Of a DNA stretch of 64,000 nt, positions 18,505 to 28,743 are shown one piece after another (position 1 is the stretch's first letter; the number at the start of each line of letters is the position of its first letter). Both the position numbers and the translations under genes were made by a program. The notes beneath the pieces are model-generated. The model searched no databases, had not been told where the DNA came from, and saw only the letters and a program-made list of their open reading frames with translations. The stretch comes from Neisseriaceae bacterium (GTDB lineage Bacteria > Pseudomonadota > Gammaproteobacteria > Burkholderiales > Neisseriaceae): the NCBI GenBank assembly GCA_017991555.1, contig JAGOQM010000004.1, positions 199,550-263,549 on the forward strand, written 5' to 3'.

Positions 18505-18537
18505 TTGACGTCAATACGAATGATAATAATAATGCGA
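18505..18537 (+). promoter_or_regulatory. Fur-regulated promoter of hmuSTUV
   Basis: TTGACG (18505-18510) and AATAAT (18528-18533) are spaced 17 bp. The AATGATAATAATAATGCGA run at 18519-18537 is Fur-box-like and covers the -10. It gives the hmuSTUV genes their own iron-responsive promoter, separate from the receptor. Confidence 0.8.
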
Positions 18538-18608
18538 CTAATTATCGTTAATGTAGTATTGTATAAAAGACCGGCCGCTAAAATCAGGCCGTGATGGAGA
18601 GTAAACAC

Positions 18609-19682
18609 ATGAATCAAGCAGCGATCAATCATTGGGATGCTTTTTTGACATTGAAAGAAGCCCAGCCAGGCCTGCGTCAGCGTGAAGGCGCAGAACAGTT
18701 AAACATTGGTGAAGGCGCTTTATTGGCGCATGCGCCAGGCGTGGTGTATTTGGGCACCGACATCCGTGCCATCCTACCTAAATTGGCCACCGTTGGCCCC
18801 GTACAGTGCACCGTGCGCAATGATTTTGCCGTGCATGAAAAAGTGGGCCTGTATGAAAACCTCAATATTTCGCCGATGTTTGGCCTAGCGGTCAACGTGG
18901 GCGGCATTGACCTGCGTATTTTCATGAAGCGCTGGGCGCATGCCTTGGCCTTTGAAAGCGTGGGCCACGGTGGTAAAACCCTACGCTCGATTCAGTTTTA
19001 TGATGAATACGGTTTGGCGTTGCAAAAAGTGTACTTGCAAGACGAGGCTTATTTGCCGGTATGGCAAGGCCTGATTGACGAATTCAAAAGCGCCGAAGTG
19101 CCTGAATTCAAAACCGGTTTCCAAAGAGAAGACAAGCCTGCGCGTGACTTTACCGAAACCGAGCTGGCTGAGTTTCACCAGCGCTGGTTGGGCATGAAGG
19201 ACGTCCACCAGTTCAACGTGCTGATTGGTGAATATGGCTTAAGCCGCACCGATGCGTTTAAGATTGCCCCGGCAGGTTTTGCGTTCCGTATGGACGGCAA
19301 TGCCGCGATTGAAGCGGCTTACACCGCGGCCGTGGCCAAAGGCACGCCGATCATGACCTTTGTCGGCAACCGTGGCGTGGTGCAGATCGAAACCGGCGTG
19401 GTGCATAACCTCAAGCGCATGAGCGGCTGGTTGAACATTTTCGACAGCAAAGAAAACGGTTTTGTCTTACACCTTAAAGACGAAGGCATTACCGAAGTGT
19501 GGATGGTGTGTCGCCCCACCAAAGATGGACTGGTGACCTGCCTAGAAGCCTTTGATGCTAATGGTGACATTGTTTTGACCCTGTTTGGCCAGCGCTTAGA
19601 AGGCGAACAAGAGTTAACCGAGTGGCGTGACATCGTGACAGAAGTCACCGGTCAGGCGCTACCAGAGGAAGCGACACTATGA
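18609..19682 (+). CDS. hmuS: Hemin-degrading/trafficking protein
   Basis: This cytoplasmic heme-handling protein of the HemS/HmuS/ChuS family accepts imported heme and traffics or degrades it. It is 357 aa from ATG 18609, which has GGAG nine bases upstream. The family's two repeated halves are visible: NISPMFGLAVNVGGIDLRIFMKRWAHAL in the first, and VQIETGVVHNLKRMSGWLNIFD with FVLHLKDEGITEVWMV in the second. It overlaps hmuT by 4 bp and begins the hmuSTUV operon. Confidence 0.93.
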   Translation: MNQAAINHWDAFLTLKEAQPGLRQREGAEQLNIGEGALLAHAPGVVYLGTDIRAILPKLATVGPVQCTVRNDFAVHEKVGLYENLNISPMFGLAVNVGGIDLRIFMKRWAHALAFESVGHGGKTLRSIQFYDEYGLALQKVYLQDEAYLPVWQGLIDEFKSAEVPEFKTGFQREDKPARDFTETELAEFHQRWLGMKDVHQFNVLIGEYGLSRTDAFKIAPAGFAFRMDGNAAIEAAYTAAVAKGTPIMTFVGNRGVVQIETGVVHNLKRMSGWLNIFDSKENGFVLHLKDEGITEVWMVCRPTKDGLVTCLEAFDANGDIVLTLFGQRLEGEQELTEWRDIVTEVTGQALPEEATL

Positions 19683-20476
19683 TTAAAAAGGCAGGACTAT
19701 TGTTGTCCTTATGCCTCATCACCTCCGTTGCCCTAGCGCAGCGGGTGGTGGTTTTAACACCGGACGTGGCCGACATTGTGGTGGCCATTGGGGCCGAGGC
19801 AAACATTGTGGGCAAGGACGATCAAAGCAAGCATCACAAAAGCTTGGCCAAAGCCAAAAGCATTGGCGTGTACCGGACGCTGTCGCCAGAGCCCATCTTG
19901 GCACAAAACCCAGATCTGGTGGTGGGCAGCTGGATGGCACAGCCCACCACGATTTACACGCAGTTGAATAAATTGGGCATCAAAAGCGTGAACGTGGCCG
20001 CCGACGAAGCGGGCAGTGATTTTGCCCCAGGGATTGAGAAGCTGGGCCAGTTACTGGGCAAACCCGCTCAGGCCAAGGCGGTGGCGCAAAAGTGGCGCCA
20101 GGGCATGAAGCAGCGCCCTGCCACGAAGAAGCGTTATTTGCTTAGCTACGATGGCCGCATGGTGGCGGGTAAGGGCACCGTGGGCGATTTATTGATTCGT
20201 TTGTCTGGGGGGGTCAATGCCGCCGCGAACATCAATGGCGTGAAGCCGCTGTCGCGTGAAGGCTGGTTGCAGGCGAATCCCGACGTGGTGATCATTGCCA
20301 ACCATAATCTTGCGGTGGTGGGCGGTAGCCTAGCCGCTTATAAACAGCAGCCCGAATTAAAGAGCAGCCCCGCAGTGAAAAACAATAAGGTGCAAGCCTG
20401 GGCCGCCAAAGACTTTTTACGCTTAGGCTTGGATAGCCCCAAAGTCGTTGATCAATTACATGCGTTAGGACGATAA
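19679..20476 (+). CDS. hmuT: Hemin ABC transporter periplasmic binding protein
   Basis: A 265 aa periplasmic solute-binding protein, with a clear signal peptide (about residues 1-20, LLLSLCLITSVALAQ). The cluster A-2/TroA-like bilobed fold is seen from VVVLTPDVADIVVAIGAEANIVG, through RTLSPEPILAQNPDLVVG, to the C-terminal lobe. It delivers heme to HmuUV. Its ATG overlaps the hmuS stop, and hmuU begins two bases after its own stop. There is no lipobox, so it is a free periplasmic protein. Confidence 0.93.
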   Translation: MIKKAGLLLSLCLITSVALAQRVVVLTPDVADIVVAIGAEANIVGKDDQSKHHKSLAKAKSIGVYRTLSPEPILAQNPDLVVGSWMAQPTTIYTQLNKLGIKSVNVAADEAGSDFAPGIEKLGQLLGKPAQAKAVAQKWRQGMKQRPATKKRYLLSYDGRMVAGKGTVGDLLIRLSGGVNAAANINGVKPLSREGWLQANPDVVIIANHNLAVVGGSLAAYKQQPELKSSPAVKNNKVQAWAAKDFLRLGLDSPKVVDQLHALGR

Positions 20477-20477
20477 G

Positions 20478-21449
20478 GTGGTTGGTTTAACCCTCAATCG
20501 CAGCCCTAAGTGGCTGCGATATAGTTTATTTGTCGCTCTGGCGGCGTTGTTGGTGTGGCTGTGCTTGGGCGTGGGCCTGGGCAGTTGGACCCACCCCAGT
20601 GACATTCCAGAAGCCCTGTGGGGCATTCGCTGGCCGCGCATTGCGGTGGCCCTGATGGTGGGCGGCGCTTTGGCCTGTAGCGGCGCGGCTTTGCAAGCTC
20701 TGTTTGGCAACCCGTTGGCCGACCCTAGCCTGATCGGTACTTCCAGCGGCGCCGCCTTAGGTGTGGTGTTGGTGTTGGCCTTTGGCCTTGGCGGTATGGG
20801 CGTGCCCTTAGCGGCCTTTGTGGGTGCGGTGGCGGCCTGTTTGTTTGTGCTCAGCACCCATCATCTGTTTGGGGGTGGCCGCTTAGGTCTGTTGATCATT
20901 GGCTTTGTGGTCAGCGCTTTTTGTGGTGCCGTGGTGAGCCTAATTTTATTCTTGTCCGACGACATGGTGTTGCGTAGCGCCACCGTCTGGTTGGCGGGTA
21001 GCCTTGCCGGTGCCGGTTTTGTGCCCATTTATTATGCTTTGGCAGTGATGGTGCTCGGCTGGCTGGTGTTGCTGTGGGTGGGTCGTGACCTAGATTGTTT
21101 GATGCTGGGGGAAGAAACCGCCTTGTCGATGGGGGTGAACCTCAACCGCACCAAGCTGGTGACGGTGATTGGGGCGGCGCTTTTGACCGGTGCTGCGGTG
21201 TCGCTGTCGGGCGTGATTGGCTTTGTTGGCATGATGGTACCCAACGTGTTGGCGGCCGTGTGTGGGGGTGGGCGTGGGCGTTTGATGCTGCTGTCTGGCA
21301 TTGTGGGGGCTTTGTTCCTATTGCTGATCGACAGCGCCGCCCGCCACGTGGCTTATCCCATTGATTTACCCGTGGGCATTGTGATTTCGTTATTAGGGGC
21401 GCCGTTCTTCTTGTGGCTGTTCTTGAAAGGCAATAAGGCGCGCGCATGA
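20478..21449 (+). CDS. hmuU: Hemin ABC transporter permease
   Basis: A 323 aa FecCD/BtuC-type permease with about ten membrane helices. Family segments include ALACSGAALQALFGNPLADPSLIG (coupling region) and GVIGFVGMMVPN. The start is a GTG right behind the hmuT stop, with AGGA at a workable spacing, so translation is probably coupled. It forms the membrane channel of HmuTUV and overlaps hmuV by 4 bp. Confidence 0.93.
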   Translation: MVGLTLNRSPKWLRYSLFVALAALLVWLCLGVGLGSWTHPSDIPEALWGIRWPRIAVALMVGGALACSGAALQALFGNPLADPSLIGTSSGAALGVVLVLAFGLGGMGVPLAAFVGAVAACLFVLSTHHLFGGGRLGLLIIGFVVSAFCGAVVSLILFLSDDMVLRSATVWLAGSLAGAGFVPIYYALAVMVLGWLVLLWVGRDLDCLMLGEETALSMGVNLNRTKLVTVIGAALLTGAAVSLSGVIGFVGMMVPNVLAAVCGGGRGRLMLLSGIVGALFLLLIDSAARHVAYPIDLPVGIVISLLGAPFFLWLFLKGNKARA

Positions 21450-22216
21450 ACCATTCCGCCGTATTTGAAATTAAAGGCCTCAGCGTTAGCCATCAGCAGC
21501 GCATCGTTTTGTCGATTGATTATTTGGCTTTGCCATGGCAGCAAACCACGGCCATTATTGGCCCCAATGGCGCGGGCAAAAGCACCTTGCTGAAGGCTTT
21601 GTTAGGCCAGCACGAATGTGCTTCGCTGAGCTGTATGGGCATGAGTGCCCAAGAGGCCACCAAGCAGGGCAAGATCGCTTGGGTGGGGCAGCACGAGCTG
21701 TTTGGCACGCCTCTGACGGTGCAGGAGTACGCCTTATTGGGCCGTTATCCCCACCTATCATGGTTTGCCCAGCCGACGGCGGCCGACCGGGCCCAAGTCA
21801 GCCAGCTTCTGGCTCAGTTTGACCTAAGCCATTTGGCCGAAAAGCGCATTGGCGTTTTGTCTGGCGGTGAGCAGCAGCGCGCCGCCATGGTCAGGGCGTT
21901 GATGCAGGAAACCGAAGTCCTGTTATTGGATGAGCCGAGCAACCATTTGGACATCAAGCACCAGCATCAACTGATGCGCTGCCTGCGCCCAGAAGCACTG
22001 GGGCAGTCCTTGACCACGGTGATGGTGTTGCACGATTTAAACCTGGCCGCCAACTATGCCGAACACATTGTGTTGTTGAGCGAGGGTGCGGTTTTGGCAC
22101 AGGGGCCAGTGGCCGAGGTGATGACGGAGGCCTTGTTGAGTGAGGCTTATGGCTGGCCGATTCGGCCGTATCAGCATCCTTCGGGTTACCAAGCGTTTGA
22201 CAGCTTTGGTTACTAA
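21446..22216 (+). CDS. hmuV: Hemin ABC transporter ATP-binding protein
   Basis: A 256 aa ABC ATPase energising heme import. It shows Walker A (GPNGAGKST), a Q loop (VGQHE), the signature LSGGEQQRAAMVRAL, Walker B (VLLLDEPSNHLD) and the switch His (VLHDLN). It overlaps hmuU with ATGA. It is the last gene of the locus; a terminator follows directly. No tonB-exbBD genes are in the window, so energy for the receptor must come from elsewhere. Confidence 0.95.
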   Translation: MNHSAVFEIKGLSVSHQQRIVLSIDYLALPWQQTTAIIGPNGAGKSTLLKALLGQHECASLSCMGMSAQEATKQGKIAWVGQHELFGTPLTVQEYALLGRYPHLSWFAQPTAADRAQVSQLLAQFDLSHLAEKRIGVLSGGEQQRAAMVRALMQETEVLLLDEPSNHLDIKHQHQLMRCLRPEALGQSLTTVMVLHDLNLAANYAEHIVLLSEGAVLAQGPVAEVMTEALLSEAYGWPIRPYQHPSGYQAFDSFGY

Positions 22217-22226
22217 AGCAAAAGAC

Positions 22227-22262
22227 AAAAAGCCACAGAGGCCGCTGCTCTGTGGCTTTTTT
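22227..22262 (+). terminator. Intrinsic terminator of hmuSTUV
   Basis: AAAAAGCCACAGAG (22227-22240) pairs with 22248-22261, followed by T residues. Confidence 0.92.
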
Positions 22263-22344
22263 GGTTAAGAGTGGGCCAGATTAATGTCAAAAGCAGCCTG
22301 AATTAGATTAAAATGGCGTTTCTTAAAATTTACCTAGTCATCCA

Positions 22345-22848
22345 ATGAAAAAAATAGAACACCTGATTGAAAACATGATTTACATCTCGCGTTGGCTGTT
22401 GGCGCCCATTTACTTGGGCCTGTCTTTGGCTTTGTTGATGCTCGGCATTATTTTCTTTAAAGAAGCTTTTCATACACTACAAATTATTTTTAATATTGCC
22501 GAAGCCGATCTGATTTTACAGGTCTTGGCCCTGGTCGATTTGGCCTTGGTGGGTGGCCTGATTGTGATGGTGATGATTTCGGGCTATGAAAACTTTGTGT
22601 CTCAGCTGAACCTGGCCGACAATGCCGACAAGCTGAATTGGTTAGGCACCATGGACGCTAGCTCTTTAAAAATGAAGGTGGCGGCGTCGATTGTGGCGAT
22701 TTCATCGATTCACTTGCTGCGGATTTTCATGAAGCTAGAGCAGGTCGATGCCGATAAGATCAAGTGGTACATCCTGATTCACCTGACCTTTGTGCTGTCG
22801 GCCTTTGCCATGGGCTATTTGGACAAGCTGACCCACAGCAAGCATTAA
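22345..22848 (+). CDS. UPF0114 (YqhA-like) inner-membrane protein
   Basis: A 167 aa protein with four membrane segments. It has the family opening ([22 protein letters not shown]), the loop GYENFVSQL and [28 protein letters not shown], which mark UPF0114/YqhA. The biochemical role is not established. It is transcribed alone between the hmu terminator and a small downstream hairpin. Confidence 0.9.
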   Translation: MKKIEHLIENMIYISRWLLAPIYLGLSLALLMLGIIFFKEAFHTLQIIFNIAEADLILQVLALVDLALVGGLIVMVMISGYENFVSQLNLADNADKLNWLGTMDASSLKMKVAASIVAISSIHLLRIFMKLEQVDADKIKWYILIHLTFVLSAFAMGYLDKLTHSKH

Positions 22849-22865
22849 GCGAAGCAGTCATGATG

Positions 22866-22892
22866 AAACCCAGCGCAGCACGCTGGGTTTTT
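22866..22892 (+). terminator. Intrinsic terminator after UPF0114 gene
   Basis: The stem AAACCCAGCG (22866-22875) pairs with CGCTGGGTTT (22881-22890), followed by T residues. Confidence 0.85.
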
Positions 22893-22933
22893 TGTTTTCT
22901 ACCGTTGCTGTGTTACTGGGCTGGCGCCAATAG

Positions 22934-23308
22934 GCTGGTGAGGAGGGCGTGCAGCAGCGCTTAAGCCGGGCGGATGAGTGGGTGTTGGTCAGCCCAATCT
23001 ATTGGTGGGGCTTGCCGGCCATGTTGAAAGGCTGGTTAGACAGGGTGTTGACTCGGGATTTTGCCTATGAGGACCAGAACCAGCCTTTACGAGGCCTGCT
23101 GCAGGATAAAAGCATTCGGATTTTGTTACACGGTGCTGTCAATGAAGAGACATTTCGTCGGTATGGTTACCACGATTTATTGATCAAGCAATTGCAGTTG
23201 GGGGTTTTTGGATATTGCGGGGCAGATAAGGCCAGTTTGGATGTGATTTATGGTACGGAAGAGGTTGAGTTCGACGCGGTACAGGCGCTGTCGACGTGCT
23301 ATGGTTGA
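22934..23308 (+). pseudogene. N-terminally truncated flavodoxin-fold NAD(P)H oxidoreductase
   Basis: The frame encodes the C-terminal two-thirds of an NQO1/MdaB/KefF-type oxidoreductase: QQRLSRADEWVLVSPIYWWGLPAMLKGWLDRV is the characteristic segment. The first 50-60 residues, with the FMN phosphate loop, are missing. An in-frame TAG at 22931 closes the frame upstream, and the UPF0114 terminator lies just before it. A GTG at 22949 could start a 119 aa peptide, but it would lack the flavin-binding N-terminus. I read it as a decaying remnant, probably from a deletion, next to the repeat element at 23382-24136. Confidence 0.75.
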
Positions 23309-23320
23309 ATGGCCGGTTGC

Positions 23321-23350
23321 AGTAAAAAACGACCCTTAGGGGTCGTTTTG
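23321..23350 (+). terminator. Hairpin after truncated oxidoreductase
   Basis: AAAAACGACCC (from 23324) and GGGTCGTTTT form a stem around TTAG, a remnant or active terminator of the broken gene. Confidence 0.7.
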
Positions 23351-23425
23351 ACGTTGGGCTAAGCGTTTTAGCACCCGTAGCGTGGCTTTTTAGGGTGGGT
23401 TGTGGCCCATCCTACGAAGCACTAA

Positions 23426-24117
23426 AAACCATGGTTTGTTGTTTGCAGAAGACATGCCTCAATTTTACCGACCTTCTGTCAGTGTATCCCTTAGGTGAAG
23501 TACCGTCCCGTAGAGCCGCCGAAGTAGGTTCTATTGAGCCAGATGAAGCAGGCAAAAAGCTTGTGGCTGTCGACCACGCTTTTATAGGAGACGGAGCACT
23601 CTTGCCTGCGCTGGCTTAATAGGTTCTGCTGAGGGCAGTCACGAAGTGACCGGGGATCAGGGTGGCCTTTTCTTTGCTTCGTTTCTTTTGGCCACGCAAA
23701 AGAAATGACGTCGCCTTCGGCGAAACAAACGCCCAAATTTAAGTCATGCCTGACTAAAAGCAGCCTTTCAAAACCATTCATGCTTCGGCAACATCGCTAT
23801 TGATCAGTCGTTGGGTTTCGCCCTGTAGGGCGCCATCATTTCTTTTTGATGTCAAAAAGAAACGAAGCAAAGAAAAACCACCCCACTTTATCCGCCCGCT
23901 ACGCGGGTGCCCTCGTTGGCCCGCACGTGGCCGGCGGCAAAAACTCCTATTTGGGCCTGCGGCCAAATACTCAAACAACTTTGCCTTAAAGCCCCGGCCC
24001 CGCACGCACCGCCTCGGCGGCTAAAAGGGGAACGGTACTTCACCTAAGGGCAAGCGCGGTGAGTTTAAAATATTTTAATTTCAAGCTAGGTTTTATTCAA
24101 ACAACAAACCATGGTTT
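23426..24117. repeat. 692 bp non-coding element with 20 bp terminal inverted repeats
   Basis: The ends are AAACCATGGTTTGTTGTTTG (23426-23445) and its exact reverse complement (24098-24117). A second inverted pair lies inside: CCCTTAGGTGAAGTACCGT at 23488-23506 and its complement at 24032-24050. A third pair (roughly 23669-23693 and 23850-23875) contains CTTTGCTTCGTTTCTTTT and its complement. Open frames inside are short and look spurious, and there is no transposase. A similar 18-19 bp motif (GTGGCTTTT, TAGGGTGGG) flanks it at 23382-23399 and 24118-24136. It resembles a MITE-like or composite palindromic intergenic repeat. Another copy begins at 63836. Confidence 0.85.
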
Positions 24118-24232
24118 GTGGCTTTTATAGGGTGGGCCAAGCGCCACGTGCCCACGCATTAGGGCTGATCAAAGTAAAAGCCGCTAAAGATTTTACCCAC
24201 TGCACGTGAGGCATAGGCGCTGGGCGATTGCT

Positions 24233-24625
24233 TTAAGCCCTGTCGCGTCGACAGGATTTAAAATAGATTTCAGAGGGGCTGGCGCTGTAAAAAGTACCCG
24301 TCATGGTGACGGGCTGGCCTGTCACAAAGCTAGACAGCTGGCCAAACTGGGTTCGGGGCATGACGCAGATGATGTTGACTGATTTGTTGCGGCTGTCGGT
24401 GATGGATACATTCGGGGTGCCGTACATGCTGGTGGTGGTGCTGGCTACCACGCCGGTAATGGTGGTGGACTTGCCCGCAACGGTCTGTTGGGCCTGCTGC
24501 GGATTACTTTGAAACCGTTGCCATAGGGCACTGGCGGCAGTGGTTTGGGCCGAAGCGGTGCCGGATACAATGAGGGTCAGTACAAAAAAAGGGAGGCAGA
24601 CATTTAGGGGGCGAGGGTGTGTCAT
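24233..24625 (-). CDS. Secreted OB-fold (tRNA_anti-like) protein
   Basis: A 130 aa protein with a signal peptide (about residues 1-28, PFFVLTLIVSGTASAQ). It is followed by a small domain with alternating beta pattern (TTITGVVASTTTSMYGTPNVSITD, VNIICVMPR, VTMTGTFYS), consistent with the OB-fold tRNA_anti-like family of periplasmic or lipoprotein-like proteins. No lipobox cysteine follows the signal. The function is unknown. An upstream start at 24661 is possible but would disturb the signal peptide. It points toward the repeat element. Confidence 0.7.
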   Translation of the reverse strand: MTHPRPLNVCLPFFVLTLIVSGTASAQTTAASALWQRFQSNPQQAQQTVAGKSTTITGVVASTTTSMYGTPNVSITDSRNKSVNIICVMPRTQFGQLSSFVTGQPVTMTGTFYSASPSEIYFKSCRRDRA

Positions 24626-25004
24626 GGAAGACTCTTTTCCGTTCAATAGTGAAAAAACCACGATGCTTAATGGACCAGCAGTGTTGGGCTGGGTGTGCGG
24701 CAGCTGGCTAGGTCAGCTATGGGGGTAGGAAAAGGGTGGGTAACCGAAAGGACAACCATCAAGTTCAGATTGAACCTTGAAGATTATATGAATATGCGTT
24801 ATTCATATTAGCGCATCTGGGGCTTAGGCACAAGCGGGATGCCATCTGTTTTTAGGGTGGTCGGATGATGCCGCAGTGGGCTGTTGGCCGCTGGCCGTTA
24901 TCTACGGTATTTGAGCCACCGCATTGAGATACTGAGGCAAAGGGACGAGCGTGAAAATAAAAAAACGGCCCATAAGGGCCGTTTTGATGCGAACAGAAGC
25001 GTCT
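24626..25004. other. Intergenic region with 9 bp palindrome and purB terminator
   Basis: No gene is visible. ATATGAATA (24786-24794) and TATTCATAT (24800-24808) form an inverted repeat around TGCGT that could be an operator or stem. The right end holds the purB terminator. Confidence 0.5.
24956..24986 (-). terminator. Intrinsic terminator of purB
   Basis: AAAACGGCCC (24962-24971) pairs with GGGCCGTTTT (24976-24985). The T run is on the minus-strand side, 20 bp after the purB stop. Confidence 0.88.
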
Positions 25005-26440
<1,436 letters not shown>

Positions 26441-26442
26441 CA

Positions 26443-27550
26443 TCAGACACCTTGTTTTAAACTGGCGGCAATGAAGCCATCTAAATCACCATCCATGACG
26501 TTTTTGATGTTGCCAACTTCATAGCTGGTACGTAAATCTTTAATCCGGGATTGGTCAAATACGTAAGAGCGAATTTGGTGGCCCCAACCCACATCGGATT
26601 TGCTGTCTTCTAGGCTTTGCTTGGCCTCGCTGCGTTTACGCAATTCTAATTCAAACAGGCGTGCGCGCAGCATGTTCATCGCTTCGTCGCGGTTACGGTG
26701 TTGCGAGCGGTCGTTTTGACATTGCACCACCACGCCGGTTGGGTTGTGGGTAATGCGCACGGCCGAGTCGGTTTTGTTAATGTGCTGACCACCGGCGCCG
26801 CTGGCACGGTAGGTGTCCACGCGTAGGTCGGCTGGGTTGATGTCGACTTCAATGCTGTCGTCGACTTCTGGGTACACAAAGACCGAACAGAACGAGGTGT
26901 GGCGCTTGGCGTTGGAGTCAAATGGCGACACCCGGACCAGGCGATGCACGCCGGACTCGGTGCGCAACAGACCGTAGGCGTATTCGCCTTCGATTTTAAT
27001 GGTGGCGCGGTTAATGCCGGCGATGTCGCCTTCGTCTTCTTCTAAAATTTCGACTTTAAAGCCTTTGCGTTCGGCGTAACGTAGGTACATACGGAACAGC
27101 ATGCCAGCCCAGTCTTCGGCTTCGGTGCCGCCGGCGCCGGCGGTAATGTCGATAAAGCAGGCATTTGGATCCATCGGTTGATTGAACATCCGTTTGAATT
27201 CCAAGTCGGCCATTTTGGCTTCTAGGCCGGCCACATCGGCTTGGATGGCGTGAAACGCGTCTTCATCTTCTTCTTCAACGGCCATGTCTAACAGCATCAC
27301 ATTGTCTTCGATGCCGTTGGCTAGCTCATCCAGGGTCACCACCACGCCTTCTAAAAGCTTGCGCTCTTTGCCAATTTCTTGGGCTTTTTTAGGGTCATTC
27401 CAAAGCTCAGGGTCTTCGCTCAAGCCCACGACTTCTTCTAGACGGTCTTTTTTGCCGTCGTAGTCAAAGATACCCCCGAATGTCACGACTGCGCTCGGCT
27501 AGGTCGTCTAGGGTGTGGTGTAGTTGGTTGATGATTTCAGCTTCGATCAT
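26443..27550 (-). CDS. prfB: Peptide chain release factor 2, with programmed +1 frameshift
   Basis: RF2 recognises UGA and UAA stop codons. Translation starts at ATG 27550 and reads 28 codons ([12 protein letters not shown] through RGYL) to an in-frame TGA at 27466-27464. A +1 shift on CTT-T then continues as [11 protein letters not shown] to 26443, giving about 368 aa. The shift site has the classical GGGGGT ribosome-like stimulator three bases before CTTTGAC. The long frame from 27486 taken alone would miss the start. The GGQ motif (SGAGGQHIN) and SPF codon-recognition motif ([11 protein letters not shown]) are both present. This is autoregulation by RF2 level, as known in most bacteria. 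Confidence 0.96.
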
Positions 27551-27707
27551 GATGTTCTTTTGTCTGGATGGAAAATATTGGGGTACTGGCTTCGCCATTG
27601 CACGGATTTGGATTTAATTTAAAACGTGCAGAGCAGGGAAACAGATGGCGAATTTTACGCTAAAACGGCGCCAAAGTCTAAGCTTTGATGCGGGGATGTG
27701 GCGGATT

Positions 27708-27742
27708 AAAAAAGGCAATGACCGCGTTGCGGCATTGCCTTT
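27708..27742 (-). terminator. Intrinsic terminator of moaA
   Basis: AAAGGCAATG (27711-27720) pairs with CATTGCCTTT (27733-27742), followed on the minus strand by TTTTTTA. Confidence 0.85.
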
Positions 27743-27768
27743 GGGGGAAGAGGGTGATGGGCTCTGGC

Positions 27769-28743
27769 TTAGCCGCCAGTCATGGCCATGACGCGAATGA
27801 TTTTGGTTGGGTTTTCAACAAACTCGTGTTTTTCGGGTTTTTTCATCACCGCATCGCGAATGACCTGCTCTAGTTCTGCGTCGCTAATGCCAGAGCGCAA
27901 TAGGTCGCGTAGGGGGACTTTGTCTTCTTGGCCTAGGCACAGGTGTAAGTTGCCGGTCACCGATAGGCGCACGCGGTTACAGGTTTCGCAAAAATGTTGG
28001 CTCATGGGGGTGATCAGGCCCAGGGTGAAACCACCGTCCTGACTTTGCCAATATTTAGCTGGCCCGCCGCCAATTTTGCGGGTGCTGGCGATGAGGTTGT
28101 GCTTCTCTTGCAGCTGTTGTAAAACCGGTTGTAGGCTTACGTGGGCGTGCTGTTGGCCGGTTGTGCCCATGGGCATGGCTTCGATCAGATTCAGAATAAA
28201 GCCATGCTCGATGCAAAAAGCCACCATGTCGTCGAGGTCTAAATCGTTGATGCCGGCCAGCGGCACCATGTTGATTTTGATGAAGTCAAAGCCCGCTTCT
28301 TTGGCGGTGCGAATGCCTTCCAGTACCTTGGGCAAACAGTCGGCGCCGGTGATTTCTTTGACGCAGTCGCTGCGTAAAGAATCGAGGCTAATGTTTAAAC
28401 GCTTCACGCCGGCTGCGCGTAGGTCGCGCGCGTGCTTGGTGAGCTGGGTACCGTTGGTGGTCATGGAAATGTCTTCCACGCCCGGTGTGGCGCTGATGGC
28501 GCGGGCCAGGTCGGTTAAGCCCTTACGCAACAGGGGTTCCCCGCCGGTGATGCGAAAGCGCTTGGTGCCCAGGCGCGCAAAGGCTTGTGCAATGCGCGCG
28601 GTTTCTTCCAGTGTGAGCCAGTGTTTGGGCGTGGCAAAGCCATGAAAGCCTTTGGGCAAGCAGTAAGTACAGCGTAGATCGCAGCGATCCGTTACTGAAA
28701 TTCGGAGGTAGTCAACGGTGCGACCAAAAGCGTCTGTCAGCAT
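27769..28743 (-). CDS. moaA: GTP 3',8-cyclase (molybdenum cofactor biosynthesis)
   Basis: This radical-SAM enzyme converts GTP to 3',8-cyclo-GTP in the first step of molybdopterin synthesis. It has the N-terminal cluster motif CDLRCTYC (C-x3-C-x2-C), a SAM-binding TGGEPLLRKG segment, the C-terminal second 4Fe-4S site CETCNRVRLSVTGNLHLC, and the essential C-terminal Gly-Gly tail (MAMTGG). The length of 324 aa is standard. No other moa or moe gene is adjacent. The Mop protein at 15097 is the other molybdenum-related gene in the window. Confidence 0.96.
   Translation of the reverse strand: MLTDAFGRTVDYLRISVTDRCDLRCTYCLPKGFHGFATPKHWLTLEETARIAQAFARLGTKRFRITGGEPLLRKGLTDLARAISATPGVEDISMTTNGTQLTKHARDLRAAGVKRLNISLDSLRSDCVKEITGADCLPKVLEGIRTAKEAGFDFIKINMVPLAGINDLDLDDMVAFCIEHGFILNLIEAMPMGTTGQQHAHVSLQPVLQQLQEKHNLIASTRKIGGGPAKYWQSQDGGFTLGLITPMSQHFCETCNRVRLSVTGNLHLCLGQEDKVPLRDLLRSGISDAELEQVIRDAVMKKPEKHEFVENPTKIIRVMAMTGG

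Noticed and set aside
23395..24024. Several 60-95 codon open frames inside the repeat element
   Set aside because: They run through the inverted repeats on both strands, and their peptides mirror each other as expected for palindromic DNA. No start region or domain supports them.
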